Source: Myxococcales bacterium
GTDB taxonomy: Bacteria > Myxococcota_A > Polyangia > Haliangiales > Haliangiaceae
Assembly (NCBI GenBank): GCA_016716835.1
Contig: JADJUW010000001.1
Location: forward strand, 682,001-746,000
Direction: 5' to 3'
DNA length: 64,000 bases
Part shown: in pieces, positions 38,149 to 50,252 of the stretch
Position numbering within the stretch: the first letter of the stretch is position 1
Layout of the letters: every line of letters starts with the position of its first letter
Notes under the pieces: generated by a model
What the model saw: only the letters and a program-made list of their open reading frames with translations
Databases searched by the model: none
Told to the model about the DNA's origin: nothing
Program-made: the position numbers and the translations under genes

Positions 38149-38925
38149 ATGACGAAACACAATTCTACGTTTGCTGCATTTTTTTTCGGGACAAGCATGG
38201 CCTTGGTCGGCTGCATCGACGCTCCATCCAACGAGGTGGGCGACAAGGTCGACCGCACCACGGCCATTTCATTGCTCGGTGAGTCCACCACCGGCATTTT
38301 TGACGTCGTCGCGTTTGATGACGCCAAGCTACGCATCGCGTCGCAACTCCGCTTCGAGATTTGCTCGGCGCAGCCGTGCGAGGTCACGCCAAGCGGCCTT
38401 GTTACGCCGCTACGTCCCGAGGCGGATGGCTATCTCGTAGCCGGCGCCGTGTTTGCGGATCGGGCAAGCCTGCGCGTCGACGCCGTGTATCGCGGCTCGC
38501 GTACGTGGGGCGATGGCTCGGGCGATCTCTTTTCGCTCTCGATGGCCGCCGGTAAGTATCGAGTTTGCGCGGTGCAAGATACCCTTGCCGGGCCGCGGTT
38601 TGGCGAGGAATTTTCCGAGGGCGCGGTGACCGTGCCGACCTGGCAGGGCGGCGCCCAGCTTGGGCAAGCGAGTGACGTCCTCGCACAGGGGCTCGACATT
38701 TCTGAGCGCATCGAGGCGACCGAGACCGCGGCCAAACGGTGCAGCGACCTAGATTATGTGATCACCAATATCGAGGGGCAGGCCCTGCTTGCCGACGCGC
38801 TGGTGCACGGCGAGGTCTTGGTGCGCGCAACCCCTAGCGTGGACGCGCAAAAGGCACAATACGCGCATCTCGGCATGGTATATGTCCGCGAAAACGCGGC
38901 CGTCGCAGGTAGCCAGGCTCACTAA
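38149..38925 (+). CDS. Lipoprotein of unknown function
   Basis: A 258-residue lipoprotein. The signal ends in the lipobox MALVGC (Cys ~22). The body looks like beta-sandwich sequence (FDVVAFDDAKLRIASQLRFE, YLVAGAVFADRASLRVDAVY, GKYRVCAVQD) and has four to five cysteines, probably disulfide-bonded. No named family recognised. It sits between rpe and a convergent glycosyltransferase; AT-rich sequence near 38110-38148 may be its promoter. Confidence 0.65.
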   Translation: MTKHNSTFAAFFFGTSMALVGCIDAPSNEVGDKVDRTTAISLLGESTTGIFDVVAFDDAKLRIASQLRFEICSAQPCEVTPSGLVTPLRPEADGYLVAGAVFADRASLRVDAVYRGSRTWGDGSGDLFSLSMAAGKYRVCAVQDTLAGPRFGEEFSEGAVTVPTWQGGAQLGQASDVLAQGLDISERIEATETAAKRCSDLDYVITNIEGQALLADALVHGEVLVRATPSVDAQKAQYAHLGMVYVRENAAVAGSQAH

Positions 38926-38944
38926 TCATTGGGGACTCGGCGCG

Positions 38945-40000
38945 CTACGAAAGCGCCGCATCTTCGGCAGGGTCGCTAGGCGCGGCACCTGCCGTTTCTG
39001 CATTTTGCCAATCGCCATGCTGGGCATAGTGATACAGCCCCATCGCAAAGCCTGCGCCGTGCGAGAAATGCAAGACCGGAAACATGCCCCATGCCTGCAG
39101 CACGCCGCCAGGGCCGTGCTTTCGCGCGACGCGAATGGCCTCCGCTAGGGAGATGGCGCCATAGGCCGCGGCTGCCGGCAGCGCGAGCGAGCGCAGTGGC
39201 CGCACGGCGACGAGGCCGGCAAAGCCGACGAGCATGGCAAAGGGCGCGACCGAGCGCGGTGCGTCGATGCGTTTCGTTTTGAGCATCGTGCGCGCGCGGC
39301 CCATGCCGTAGCGATAATACTGTTTAGCCAGGGTGGCAAAGCTGTCGCGCGGGTAGTAGTGGACCTCGATGTCGCGCGAGAGATAGATCTTGCCGCCGTT
39401 TTGGCGAATGCGCCAATTGAGCTCCGCATCCTCGTTGGTGACTGCATTGGGATCGTAACCGCCCACCGCGACCAAGGTGTCCTTGCGGAACGCGCCTAGA
39501 AACACCGTATCGACAAAGCCTTCTTGCGAGGCATCGCGATATTTCGCGCCGCCGACCGCTAGCGGGCTGGAGAGCACCGACGACAAAACCTCTTGAAACG
39601 CCGTCTTGGCCTTGGGTCGCTGCGCGCCGCCTACATTGTCGGCGCCGGTGGCCTGCAGCACCGCGACGCACTGGCTGACGTAGTTCGGCGCATACTCGCA
39701 ATGTACGTCCATGCGCACAATCACCTCGCCGCGCGCGTGGGAGAGCAGGCGGTTGAGGCCCGGGGCCTGCAGGCGCTCCGGGTTATCGATGACGACGATG
39801 CGCGGGTCATCGGCGGCGATGGCGGCGATGCACGCCCGCGTTGCATCGGTCGAGCGGCCATCGGCAATGAGCACCTCGATGCGATCGCGCGGGTATTGCT
39901 GCGCTTGAATCGAACGCAGGCAGGCGCCGATGTAGGCCTCTTCGTTGAAGGCGGGCATGACGATCGAGACCATCGGGAGGGCGGCCAATTCTGAGCGCAT
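38945..40000 (-). CDS. Family 2 glycosyltransferase
   Basis: A 351-residue GT2 enzyme. The nucleotide-sugar binding N-terminus reads VSIVMPAFNEEAYIGACLRS. It has an ADGRSTD motif where GT2 enzymes carry DDGSTD, the metal site in VRMDVHCEYAP, and an acceptor-site ED in NEDAELNWRIRQNGGKIYLS (~205). C-terminal hydrophobic stretches (~245-275 and 305-325) suggest membrane association. It resembles succinoglycan/ExoA-type transferases, so extracellular polysaccharide assembly is a fair guess. Stands alone and convergent with the upstream lipoprotein. Confidence 0.85.
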   Translation of the reverse strand: MRSELAALPMVSIVMPAFNEEAYIGACLRSIQAQQYPRDRIEVLIADGRSTDATRACIAAIAADDPRIVVIDNPERLQAPGLNRLLSHARGEVIVRMDVHCEYAPNYVSQCVAVLQATGADNVGGAQRPKAKTAFQEVLSSVLSSPLAVGGAKYRDASQEGFVDTVFLGAFRKDTLVAVGGYDPNAVTNEDAELNWRIRQNGGKIYLSRDIEVHYYPRDSFATLAKQYYRYGMGRARTMLKTKRIDAPRSVAPFAMLVGFAGLVAVRPLRSLALPAAAAYGAISLAEAIRVARKHGPGGVLQAWGMFPVLHFSHGAGFAMGLYHYAQHGDWQNAETAGAAPSDPAEDAALS

Positions 40001-40235
40001 CGGGAAATTATGGTCGGTAGGCGGCGCGGTGTCTATGCGGTCGGGGCTGAGGGGTGCGCCCCCGGTGACGTGGAGGAAATTCCCCCTGCGACGGAACGCT
40101 CATTAAATAATTACCTCAATGAAATTAAACAATTACGTCAATCTGCAATCGGGCCTTTCGGCGCAACTCCGCTAAAACTAAGAAAAACTCTTGGCATGGC
40201 GCCTGCATTAGTACTTACGCAAGAGGATAAAGACC

Positions 40236-40913
40236 ATGACCAAACGCAATTCCCAATCGCTGTTTTCCACCTGCCTTCTCACGGTCTCTGCTGCCGCCTT
40301 ATTTGCCGGCTGTGCAAGCGACGCCTCGCCCCAGCAAGAACAGAATGTCGAGCCGCTTGGCTCGATCACTTTGTGCCTCGACGTCGTCGCCGGCGTTTGC
40401 GCGCTTGCCAGCGACCCCGCGGCCTGCGAAATTGGCCTTGGCGGCATTTGTCCTGATGTTATCTCCGTCGATGTCGCCACCTGCGAAGCCAAGTTTTCAG
40501 GCGCCTGCGAATCCTATGGCATTGGCCAGGCCGAGTGCGGTCTCGCCGCCACCAAGGCCTGCACCAGCTTTACCACGCCCGGCGTTTGCTACGACGACAC
40601 CTTCAACGCCTGCATCAGCCTTGGCGGCACGGACGCACTCTGCGACAGCGTCGCGACCGCGTTGTGTAGCAACCCAACCGCCGTCACCTGTGACCAATTT
40701 GTCGACAAGCTCTGTGCCGCGATTCCGCTTTCCGTAACCGACTGCGATGCGGCCCACCTCGCGCTGTGTTCGACCAGCACGCCAACGCCGACGACGCCAA
40801 CCCCACCAACGACGCCACCGTCCACGCCAACGCCAACTACCCCAACCCCGACGCCTCCTCCATCGCCTGGCACCCCCGTGCCACCAACCGTGTGCACAGC
40901 CGTGATTTGCTAA
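40236..40913 (+). CDS. Cys-rich lipoprotein with Thr/Pro-rich tail
   Basis: A 225-residue lipoprotein: signal peptide with lipobox LFAGC (Cys ~26). The body has about 20 regularly spaced Cys in short C-x(5-10)-C units (CLDVVAGVC, CEIGLGGIC, CEAKFSGACESYG), suggesting stacked disulfide-linked modules. It is followed by a Thr-Pro low-complexity tail (~180-215) and a short C-terminal CTAVIC. The tail looks like a wall-spanning spacer. Function unknown. Upstream sequence near 40100-40135 is AT-rich and probably the promoter. A strong hairpin follows at 40942-40980. Confidence 0.7.
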   Translation: MTKRNSQSLFSTCLLTVSAAALFAGCASDASPQQEQNVEPLGSITLCLDVVAGVCALASDPAACEIGLGGICPDVISVDVATCEAKFSGACESYGIGQAECGLAATKACTSFTTPGVCYDDTFNACISLGGTDALCDSVATALCSNPTAVTCDQFVDKLCAAIPLSVTDCDAAHLALCSTSTPTPTTPTPPTTPPSTPTPTTPTPTPPPSPGTPVPPTVCTAVIC

Positions 40914-40941
40914 GCGGCACGCTACACCACCGCCTCAATGT

Positions 40942-40980
40942 CTAAGGCATGCTTCCGCAACGCGCGGGCGCATGCCTTAG
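40942..40980 (+). terminator. Rho-independent-like terminator
   Basis: A perfect 11-bp stem (ctaaggcatgc / gcatgccttag) with a 17-base loop, followed by gtcgtttt. It lies 28 bases after the lipoprotein stop. Confidence 0.65.
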
Positions 40981-41185
40981 GTCGTTTTCGGGTGGGCCAC
41001 CTCAGCGCGCCATTGCTCAGCCTGCCTGCCTATCGCACCGACTGGGGCGCTCCCCCACAAGCGAGGTGCCAGCCCCTCGCGCGTATCGCCAATTGCGCGC
41101 GTAAGTGCGCGGGATCCGGGGCCAGCGCGATGGCACCACGGTTGCATTACCTGTTGGTGTCCGCAACTAGCACAAGGAAAACCAT

Positions 41186-41548
41186 ATGAGCGAATATCTA
41201 GGTAAAGCAATCGGTACGGGCCTGCTTCTCGTTGGCTGCATGATCGCGTCCAAGACCGGTCTTATCGGCGGCAAGACGTACGCCGATCCTCACAAGCCCA
41301 TCGAGATTTTCACGGCATGGCATAAGGACGCTTGCGCCTGCGTCGACATGGCGTGTGCCGAAACTCAATCTACTCGCCTCGACGACCTGATCGACCAAAA
41401 TCCCCTCTACGAAGGGTATGTCTATAACGCCGCACAATCGCACGTCGACGCCGGCAACGCCTGCCTAAGCAAGTTGATTGCGGCCGCCCAGGAGCGCCAA
41501 GCCAAGCCGGCCAAGCGCGCGACCAAATCGAAGAAGTCCCGCAACTAA
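41186..41548 (+). CDS. Small membrane-anchored Cys protein, paralogue 1
   Basis: A 120-residue protein: one N-terminal hydrophobic segment (~8-22, GTGLLLVGCMIASKTGLIGG), then a Cys motif DACACVDMACAETQ at ~50, a C near residue 93 and a Lys-rich C-terminus (KRATKSKKSRN). It shares this exact layout with the next gene. Ribosome binding site AAGGAAA lies before ATG. I recognise no family; the four close cysteines suggest metal or haem binding or disulfides outside the cytoplasm. Confidence 0.65.
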   Translation: MSEYLGKAIGTGLLLVGCMIASKTGLIGGKTYADPHKPIEIFTAWHKDACACVDMACAETQSTRLDDLIDQNPLYEGYVYNAAQSHVDAGNACLSKLIAAAQERQAKPAKRATKSKKSRN

Positions 41549-41626
41549 TCTATCAGCTGTCGCCGCGAGCCTCGCGGTGACGCCCCAAACCATCCACATC
41601 TGTTAGCGAAGCAATAAGGAAACCAA

Positions 41627-41995
41627 ATGAATCAAAAAACTATGAAAACCATCGGCGGCGGCATCTTTATCGTGGGCATGGCCATCGCGGCCAAGACCGG
41701 CCTCTTGGGCGGCGCCGCGGAATACTCTGCGGCTGCGGCCGCCAAGCCCGTGTTGGTGTTCGAGGCCTGGAGCAAAGACGCCTGCGCCTGCGTCGACGTG
41801 GCCTGCGCCGAAACCCAGGCCAAGCGCCTCGACGAGCTCATCGACAAACACCCCGCGCAAGAAGGCGGCATCTTTAGGGCCGCGCAAGCCCACGCCGATA
41901 CCGGCGCCGAGTGCATCAGCAAGGTGCTAGCGGCCGGCGACTCCGCCGCCAAGGCCGCCGAGCCTGCACCCAAAGCCAAGAAGTCGCGCAAGTAG
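41627..41995 (+). CDS. Small membrane-anchored Cys protein, paralogue 2
   Basis: A 122-residue paralogue of the preceding gene (78 bp apart). It has the same N-terminal helix with AAKTGLLGG, the same KDACACVDVACAETQAKRLD motif, a later Cys (GAECISK) and a Lys-rich end (KAKKSRK). The N-terminal Ala-rich segment after the helix differs from paralogue 1. Good ribosome binding site (AATAAGGAAAC). Tandem duplication with divergence implies that both copies are kept. Confidence 0.65.
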   Translation: MNQKTMKTIGGGIFIVGMAIAAKTGLLGGAAEYSAAAAAKPVLVFEAWSKDACACVDVACAETQAKRLDELIDKHPAQEGGIFRAAQAHADTGAECISKVLAAGDSAAKAAEPAPKAKKSRK

Positions 41996-42075
41996 GCGCG
42001 AGCCCGGCGTGAGCGACGAATTCGCCGGACATCCGGCCAGTACGGCTTGTTAAACGACTCGCACAAGAAGCAGCA

Positions 42076-42585
42076 ATGAAACCACACCTTCTAACAATTG
42101 CAATGTTGCTGGCAGTCGCGAGGTGCGACGGCAAAACCGAAAAAAAGGCGAAGATGGCGCCGGAAGCGGCGCCGACGGTTCACATGGTCTCGGATGAAGA
42201 TGTGGATATGAATAGCGCCATGAAGACCGCGCGGGAGACCCTGGATAAGTTCAACGCGGCGCTAAAGAGCAAGAACCCAAAACTCGCTAATTTTGCGATC
42301 AAGGTGCGGTTTGACGCGCCAAGTGGCGGCGAGCACATCTGGGTCGGCGAGGTTTCATTAAAGAAGGGCAAATACTCTGGGGTCGTCGGCAATGTGCCCG
42401 AGCGAACCACCGCCGTTAAACTCGGCGACACCATCGAGATCGTCAACGATAATATCAGCGACTGGATGTACCTCGAAGGTGGCAAGCTGCACGGCGGGTA
42501 CACGATCCGGGTGCTAAGAAAACGCATGTCCGACGCCGAGCGAAAACAGTTCGATCAGGACAGCGGCCTCATTATTGAAGATTGA
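42076..42585 (+). CDS. DUF2314-family lipoprotein
   Basis: A 169-residue protein of the DUF2314 (YegJ-like) family. The conserved body runs FAIKVRFDAPSGGEHIWVGE, VGNVPERTTAVKLGD and NDNISDWMYLEGGKLHGGYT. The N-terminus is a short signal ending in AVARC (~17), a weak lipobox. Downstream of the Cys-protein pair on the same strand with an 80-bp gap, so possibly co-expressed. Function of DUF2314 proteins is unknown. Confidence 0.7.
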   Translation: MKPHLLTIAMLLAVARCDGKTEKKAKMAPEAAPTVHMVSDEDVDMNSAMKTARETLDKFNAALKSKNPKLANFAIKVRFDAPSGGEHIWVGEVSLKKGKYSGVVGNVPERTTAVKLGDTIEIVNDNISDWMYLEGGKLHGGYTIRVLRKRMSDAERKQFDQDSGLIIED

Positions 42586-42698
42586 AACCCGCGCCATACA
42601 CTTAGAGAGGCAACCCAAAGATGGGTTTGATCGCATTAGTTTCCAGGTGCGCTGCCCAACGTTGAGCGCCTGTTATTGACGTGAGGTAGAATCGCGGC

Positions 42699-43490
42699 GT
42701 GGCGGCGGTCGACCCAGATGACTTTCTCGCGCAGGCGCACGCGGCCGCGCCAGGCCGGACGGCGGCCGTCTGGCGGCAGGGCGTCATTGATGGCGCCAGC
42801 GGCAATACCTATCAATGGCTGGCGGAGCAACTGCGGCATTGCCAGCGCGTGCTCGACGTTGGCGGTGGCGACGGCGCGCTAGCGATGATCGCACAGCAGA
42901 GTCGGCGGGCGGACGCAGCAGGACAAGCGTGGACCACGCTCGACATGTCGGCGGCTGAGCTGGCGTTGTGCGATCGCAACGCCACCGACGTAGCGCAGGC
43001 AAACGCGCAGGCCATGCCGTTTGCCGATGCGAGCTTTGACGGCATGGCGTCGCATCTCGGCGTGACGGTGATGTCAGAGCCGGCGCGCGTGATCGCCGAA
43101 ATCGCACGCGTAATAGAATCCGGCGGAACGTTGGCCCTTGTCACCGGCGGCGGCCCCAAGGTCGGGTCGCTGCTCGAATCGGCGCTGGAGCTGGCCTTAC
43201 CGTTTGCCGGCGACGTGCCGCGCCTTGGCAGCACCGCGCTGCGCGATCCGCAGAAGCTGCGCGCGATGTTCGCGCCGACGCTGTGGCGCGACGTGCAGCT
43301 TGCAGATCTAGTCATCGACTTCCCGCGCGACCTCGTGCTGCCGTGGTTGCTCAGCCAATACGAATTTGCGTCGCTCGATGCTGCGGCAATCTCGCAATTG
43401 ACGGCCATCATCAGCACTCACGTCGCCGCCGCGCCAGCCGACTTGCGCGCTACCGCAGCCGTCATTGGCCTGGTTGCGATGCGTTCATGA
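42699..43490 (+). CDS. SAM-dependent methyltransferase (class I)
   Basis: A 263-residue Rossmann-fold methyltransferase. Motif I is RVLDVGGGDGALAMIA (~48), the motif II acidic residue is in WTTLDMSA, and NAQAMPFADASFDGM is the Methyltransf_11-type motif IV. It starts at GTG 42699, preceded by TGAGGTAG. The C-terminus ends DLRATAAVIGLVAMRS; a near-copy of this end recurs at 44087-44137. Substrate unknown. Confidence 0.8.
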   Translation: MAAVDPDDFLAQAHAAAPGRTAAVWRQGVIDGASGNTYQWLAEQLRHCQRVLDVGGGDGALAMIAQQSRRADAAGQAWTTLDMSAAELALCDRNATDVAQANAQAMPFADASFDGMASHLGVTVMSEPARVIAEIARVIESGGTLALVTGGGPKVGSLLESALELALPFAGDVPRLGSTALRDPQKLRAMFAPTLWRDVQLADLVIDFPRDLVLPWLLSQYEFASLDAAAISQLTAIISTHVAAAPADLRATAAVIGLVAMRS

Positions 43491-43607
43491 TGAATCAGTC
43501 CGCCCACGCTAAATCCGAGAGATCGTTCTTAAGGCCTTGAGCGGGAATGTTAAGGAACCGCAGAGCAAGGTTGGCGTCTATACGCAGACCACTGCCAAAA
43601 GGACCTT

Positions 43608-44064
43608 ATGAAGAAACTTCTATTCCCTATTATTTTGTCTCTCTCGACCTTCACGTCCGCCGCGGCGGGGGGGGGGCCAAGCAGCGGCCCCGGCGGGCGG
43701 GGGGGGGCGGGGGGGTTTGTTTCGGCCCCGCCGAAGAAAATAGGGCGTCCACAACTCCAGGGCGGGAGCCCGCCGGGGGGCGGGGGTACGGGGGCGGGAA
43801 GGAGGGGGGGAAAGGGGGAGTGGTCAGGGAGGCCCTGGGACGTCGTTTGAAAAAGATACTGATTTTATTTCGATCTCAGGCGACAATTATAAATGTGAAC
43901 CCGGCAAGTCCGCGCAAATTGACGTGAAGCTTGACCCTCCAACGGGGACTAAGTCCGCGAAAGTGTTTGTCACACAAGTTCATAGCGTCGGCAAAGACGG
44001 ATCGTCGCTCGAAGAGATGTGGGGCTTGGAACGTTGGGACGCCTGGCCCGAGGCAGCCAAATAG
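43608..44064 (+). pseudogene. Secreted protein gene disrupted by poly-G segment
   Basis: Frame 1 starts with a good signal peptide (MKKLLFPIILSLSTFTSAAA) and then enters a G-rich stretch (43660-43835) that reads Gly/Arg/Pro nonsense and stops at 43850. From about 43838 another frame gives sensible protein (GTSFEKDTDFISISGDNYKC, LDPPTGTKSAKVFVTQVHSV, MWGLERWDAWPEAAK) ending at TAG 44062-44064. Together they make a ~150-residue exported protein whose middle is corrupted. The runs of 8-11 G suggest poor sequence quality rather than biology. Family not recognised. Confidence 0.6.
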
Positions 44065-44086
44065 CACGTAATCTAATCCTCTAACC

Positions 44087-44137
44087 GATATGCGCGCCAC
44101 CGCGGCCGTCATCGGCCTCATCGCGATCCGCGCGTAA
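44087..44137 (+). pseudogene. Duplicated 3' fragment of the methyltransferase gene
   Basis: Seventeen codons read DMRATAAVIGLIAIRA and stop. They match the end of the methyltransferase at 43440-43490 (DLRATAAVIGLVAMRS) almost residue for residue. No other part of the methyltransferase is present here, so this is a relic of a second copy whose body has been replaced. Confidence 0.6.
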
Positions 44138-44896
44138 CTACGCCGCTTCGGCGGCCGGCAGCGGCACGGACCATTCGCTCGCGAGCGTCACAGGCTCGGG
44201 GAAAAATAGATAGTTCGCGGTGCACGGCGCGCCGGCGTACATGTTGGCCCATGGGCCGGGGTTGTAGTCGGGGAGGGCGGCGGAAATTTCGCCGAAGTCT
44301 AAATGGCGCAGGCCATACGCGGGCAGCAGCGTTACTAACTTTTGCATGCGCGGAAGCAGCGGCGGATCGAACACGCCCGAACGCGTGAGTTGCGACAGCC
44401 ACAGGCCGCTGCCCCACGCCTCATCGGTGTACGTCGCACCAATTGCGAGCTGTTGCACGGCGGCCACCGGCGCCAAATGCGAAATCGCCAGGCGCAAGTA
44501 CATCTCGCTCACCGGCTCGCCCGGCGCAATGCCGGCAAGAAACGCTGGCGGCACCGCAGCTGGCACGGCATCAATGCTGCTGGCTACCGCAAACTCGGCG
44601 ATGCACGGCGCGCGGCCCATGCACAAAATATATATAAAGTCGCAATGCGGCGCCTCGAGAGCATCGCTGGGCGGATTTTGCTGCACAAACACCGCGGCGT
44701 TGAGCTCCTGCGCTAACTCATTTGCTAGGCCGTGCAGCGAGTCGCTGTCGAGCGGACCGCTCACTGCCTCGCGCACCCAGTCGCCCCATGTCTTGGTCGG
44801 ATACAGCGTGTCTAGCGCCGCATTGAGATCCGCGAACATGTCGCCTTTCTGATCGTCGCAACCGGCCTTGCCCTTGCAATTCGTGCATCCGCTCAT
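44138..44896 (-). CDS. Protein of unknown function coupled to aldehyde dehydrogenase
   Basis: A 252-residue protein starting MSGCTNCKGKAGCDDQKGDM, with a C-x-x-C and further Cys near the N-terminus, a possible metal site. The rest is mixed alpha/beta (WGDWVREAVSGPLDSDSLHG, CDFIYILCMGRAPCIAEFAV). I recognise no family. Its ATG overlaps the TGA of the aldehyde dehydrogenase by four bases, so they are translationally coupled and probably work together. Confidence 0.6.
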   Translation of the reverse strand: MSGCTNCKGKAGCDDQKGDMFADLNAALDTLYPTKTWGDWVREAVSGPLDSDSLHGLANELAQELNAAVFVQQNPPSDALEAPHCDFIYILCMGRAPCIAEFAVASSIDAVPAAVPPAFLAGIAPGEPVSEMYLRLAISHLAPVAAVQQLAIGATYTDEAWGSGLWLSQLTRSGVFDPPLLPRMQKLVTLLPAYGLRHLDFGEISAALPDYNPGPWANMYAGAPCTANYLFFPEPVTLASEWSVPLPAAEAA

Positions 44897-46455
44897 ACTG
44901 CACCTTCGCCTTCAAGCAGCGCTTTAATCACTGTGGCATCGCCCTGCAGCGCGACGCACTGCATGTACGTGGTCAGGCCGCGCAGGCCGCCGAGTTCCTG
45001 CCCGCCGCCAGCGCGACCAGGGCCGCCGTGTAGCAATTGCGGCAACGCCGTGCCGGGTCCGGGCGATTGCGCCGCCATTTTTTCCGAACCCATATACAGC
45101 CGGCCGTTGTGCGCCGCGCCGTGCTGCACATAGCCGCGCACCCACGCGCGGTCATCGCTGTACATCGAGGTAACCAGGCTGCCGCCGCCGCGACCGACTA
45201 ACGCTGCCGCCTCGTGCGCCTCGCCGTCGTAGCCGGCAACGGTTGCCACTGGGCCAAACACTTCGTTCGCATGCATTGCCGCACAATCGGCCGCGCGTGG
45301 CGCAACCCGCAGCACCGCGCCGACAAAATACCCTTTGCCCGCGGGCACATGCTGCGGCGTCACCGCGCCCGCCTCGCCAAACACCGGCTGCGTGCTTTCA
45401 GCCAAACGCGCAATGCCGGTGAGCACATCGCGTTGTTGCGTTTTTGTCGCAACCGGCCCCATGCGGACGCCTTCGTGTGCCGGGTCGCCAACCACCACCG
45501 CCGCCAGCCGTTCGCCCAGCGCATCGCATACCTCGCGCAGGCGATCGTGCGGCACCAGCACGCGGCGAATGGCCGTGCACTTTTGTCCGGTTTTTTGCGT
45601 CATGTCGCGCGCGACATCGGCGAGAAACAGTCCCCACGTCTCGCCGCCAACTTCAACATCTGGCGCAAGCACGGCGGCGTTGACGCTATCGGCCTCGGCG
45701 CACAGTCGCAGACCGCGGGTGGTGACCGCAGCATGCGATCGCAAGGTCGCGGCGGTATCGCTCGAGCCGGTAAACGCCAGCACGTCGCGGCCATCGAGCA
45801 AATCGGGCAGGCTGCGCGCCGAGCCGCAAAGTAGTTGCAACACGCCCGCAGGTAACACCGGCGCCGCGAGCTCGACGACTCGATGGGTCACAAGGCACGT
45901 CGCCGTCGCGGGCTTGCCAATGATCGGCATGCCAGCGAGCAGGGCCGTGGCGGCTTTTTCGGCCAGGCCCCATGCTGGAAAATTGAACGCGTTAATCAAT
46001 ACCGCGACGCCCGGCTTGGTCGCGTAAACGTGTTGCCCGACCAAGCGCGCCGTGCGCCCAACCTGCACCGGCGCGTAATCGGGCAAAAAATGCGTGTTAC
46101 CTAGCATCTTGGCGAGGTCGGCGTAATACGAAAGCGTGCCGCTCGCGCCGTCGATATCAAATTTGGCATCGCCGCGCGTATTGCCGCCATTGGCGATCGC
46201 CAGTGTTATCAATTCCTCGCGCGCATCGGCGATCGCCTTAGCAAACGCCGCCAGCAACTCGCCGCGCTGTGCAAACGTCAGCGCCGCCAGCGCCGCCGCG
46301 CCATCGCGCCTGGCAAACGCCACCGCGCCCGCTAAATCGTAGCCTTCGGCATGCACCTGCGCCAGCGGGGCCTCGGTGGCGGGATTCACCAAAATTGTGG
46401 CGTCGCCGTGGCCGGGCTGCCAGCTGCCGCAGAGAAAGCTCGCGAGCGTTTTCAT
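44893..46455 (-). CDS. CoA-semialdehyde dehydrogenase (BoxD / PaaZ N-domain type)
   Basis: A 520-residue aldehyde dehydrogenase. The catalytic Cys is in KTGQKCTAIRRVLVP (~300), the Glu in LRLCAEADSVNAAVL (~255), and the cofactor region in VLAFTGSSDTAATL. The N-terminal layout (FARRDGAAALAALTFAQRGE, DIDGASGTLSYYADLAKMLG, GVAVLINAFNFPAWGLAEKA) matches enzymes oxidising 3,4-dehydroadipyl-CoA semialdehyde (BoxD) or the N-half of PaaZ, i.e. aerobic aromatic-CoA pathways. It lacks the C-terminal hydratase domain of PaaZ. No other box or paa genes are nearby, so the exact substrate is inferred only. Confidence 0.85.
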   Translation of the reverse strand: MKTLASFLCGSWQPGHGDATILVNPATEAPLAQVHAEGYDLAGAVAFARRDGAAALAALTFAQRGELLAAFAKAIADAREELITLAIANGGNTRGDAKFDIDGASGTLSYYADLAKMLGNTHFLPDYAPVQVGRTARLVGQHVYATKPGVAVLINAFNFPAWGLAEKAATALLAGMPIIGKPATATCLVTHRVVELAAPVLPAGVLQLLCGSARSLPDLLDGRDVLAFTGSSDTAATLRSHAAVTTRGLRLCAEADSVNAAVLAPDVEVGGETWGLFLADVARDMTQKTGQKCTAIRRVLVPHDRLREVCDALGERLAAVVVGDPAHEGVRMGPVATKTQQRDVLTGIARLAESTQPVFGEAGAVTPQHVPAGKGYFVGAVLRVAPRAADCAAMHANEVFGPVATVAGYDGEAHEAAALVGRGGGSLVTSMYSDDRAWVRGYVQHGAAHNGRLYMGSEKMAAQSPGPGTALPQLLHGGPGRAGGGQELGGLRGLTTYMQCVALQGDATVIKALLEGEGAV

Positions 46456-46556
46456 CGCCTTAGGTTGTAGGCCAAACGCGCCAACTGAGGTTGGTTCATC
46501 GTCACTGTCCGTGCCGCCTTCCGGGCTGCTGTGGTAACCCTACCGACCGGGGCGCG

Positions 46557-50066
<3,510 letters not shown>

Positions 50067-50069
<3 letters not shown>

Positions 50070-50102
50070 ACAAGATGGTTTGACGGCCGACCATCTTGTC
50101 TA
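50067..50102 (+). terminator. Hairpin overlapping the dnaE stop codon
   Basis: A perfect 13-bp stem (tagacaagatggt / accatcttgtcta) with a 10-base loop; the TAG stop is the first three bases. No U-tract follows, so it may act as a 3' stabiliser or bidirectional structure rather than a classical terminator. Confidence 0.55.
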
Positions 50103-50252
50103 GGCCGAGGCGCTAAGCCGCTGAAATCAATTCATAACTCGCCGCGTCGCAGCGGCGCTGCAAAAACACGGGCCAGGCTGATTTTAAAGTTTGATTCAGC
50201 AACCAAAAAGCATAATCTCCTCCATCGGCTAATTGGCTGACGGGGAGACACC

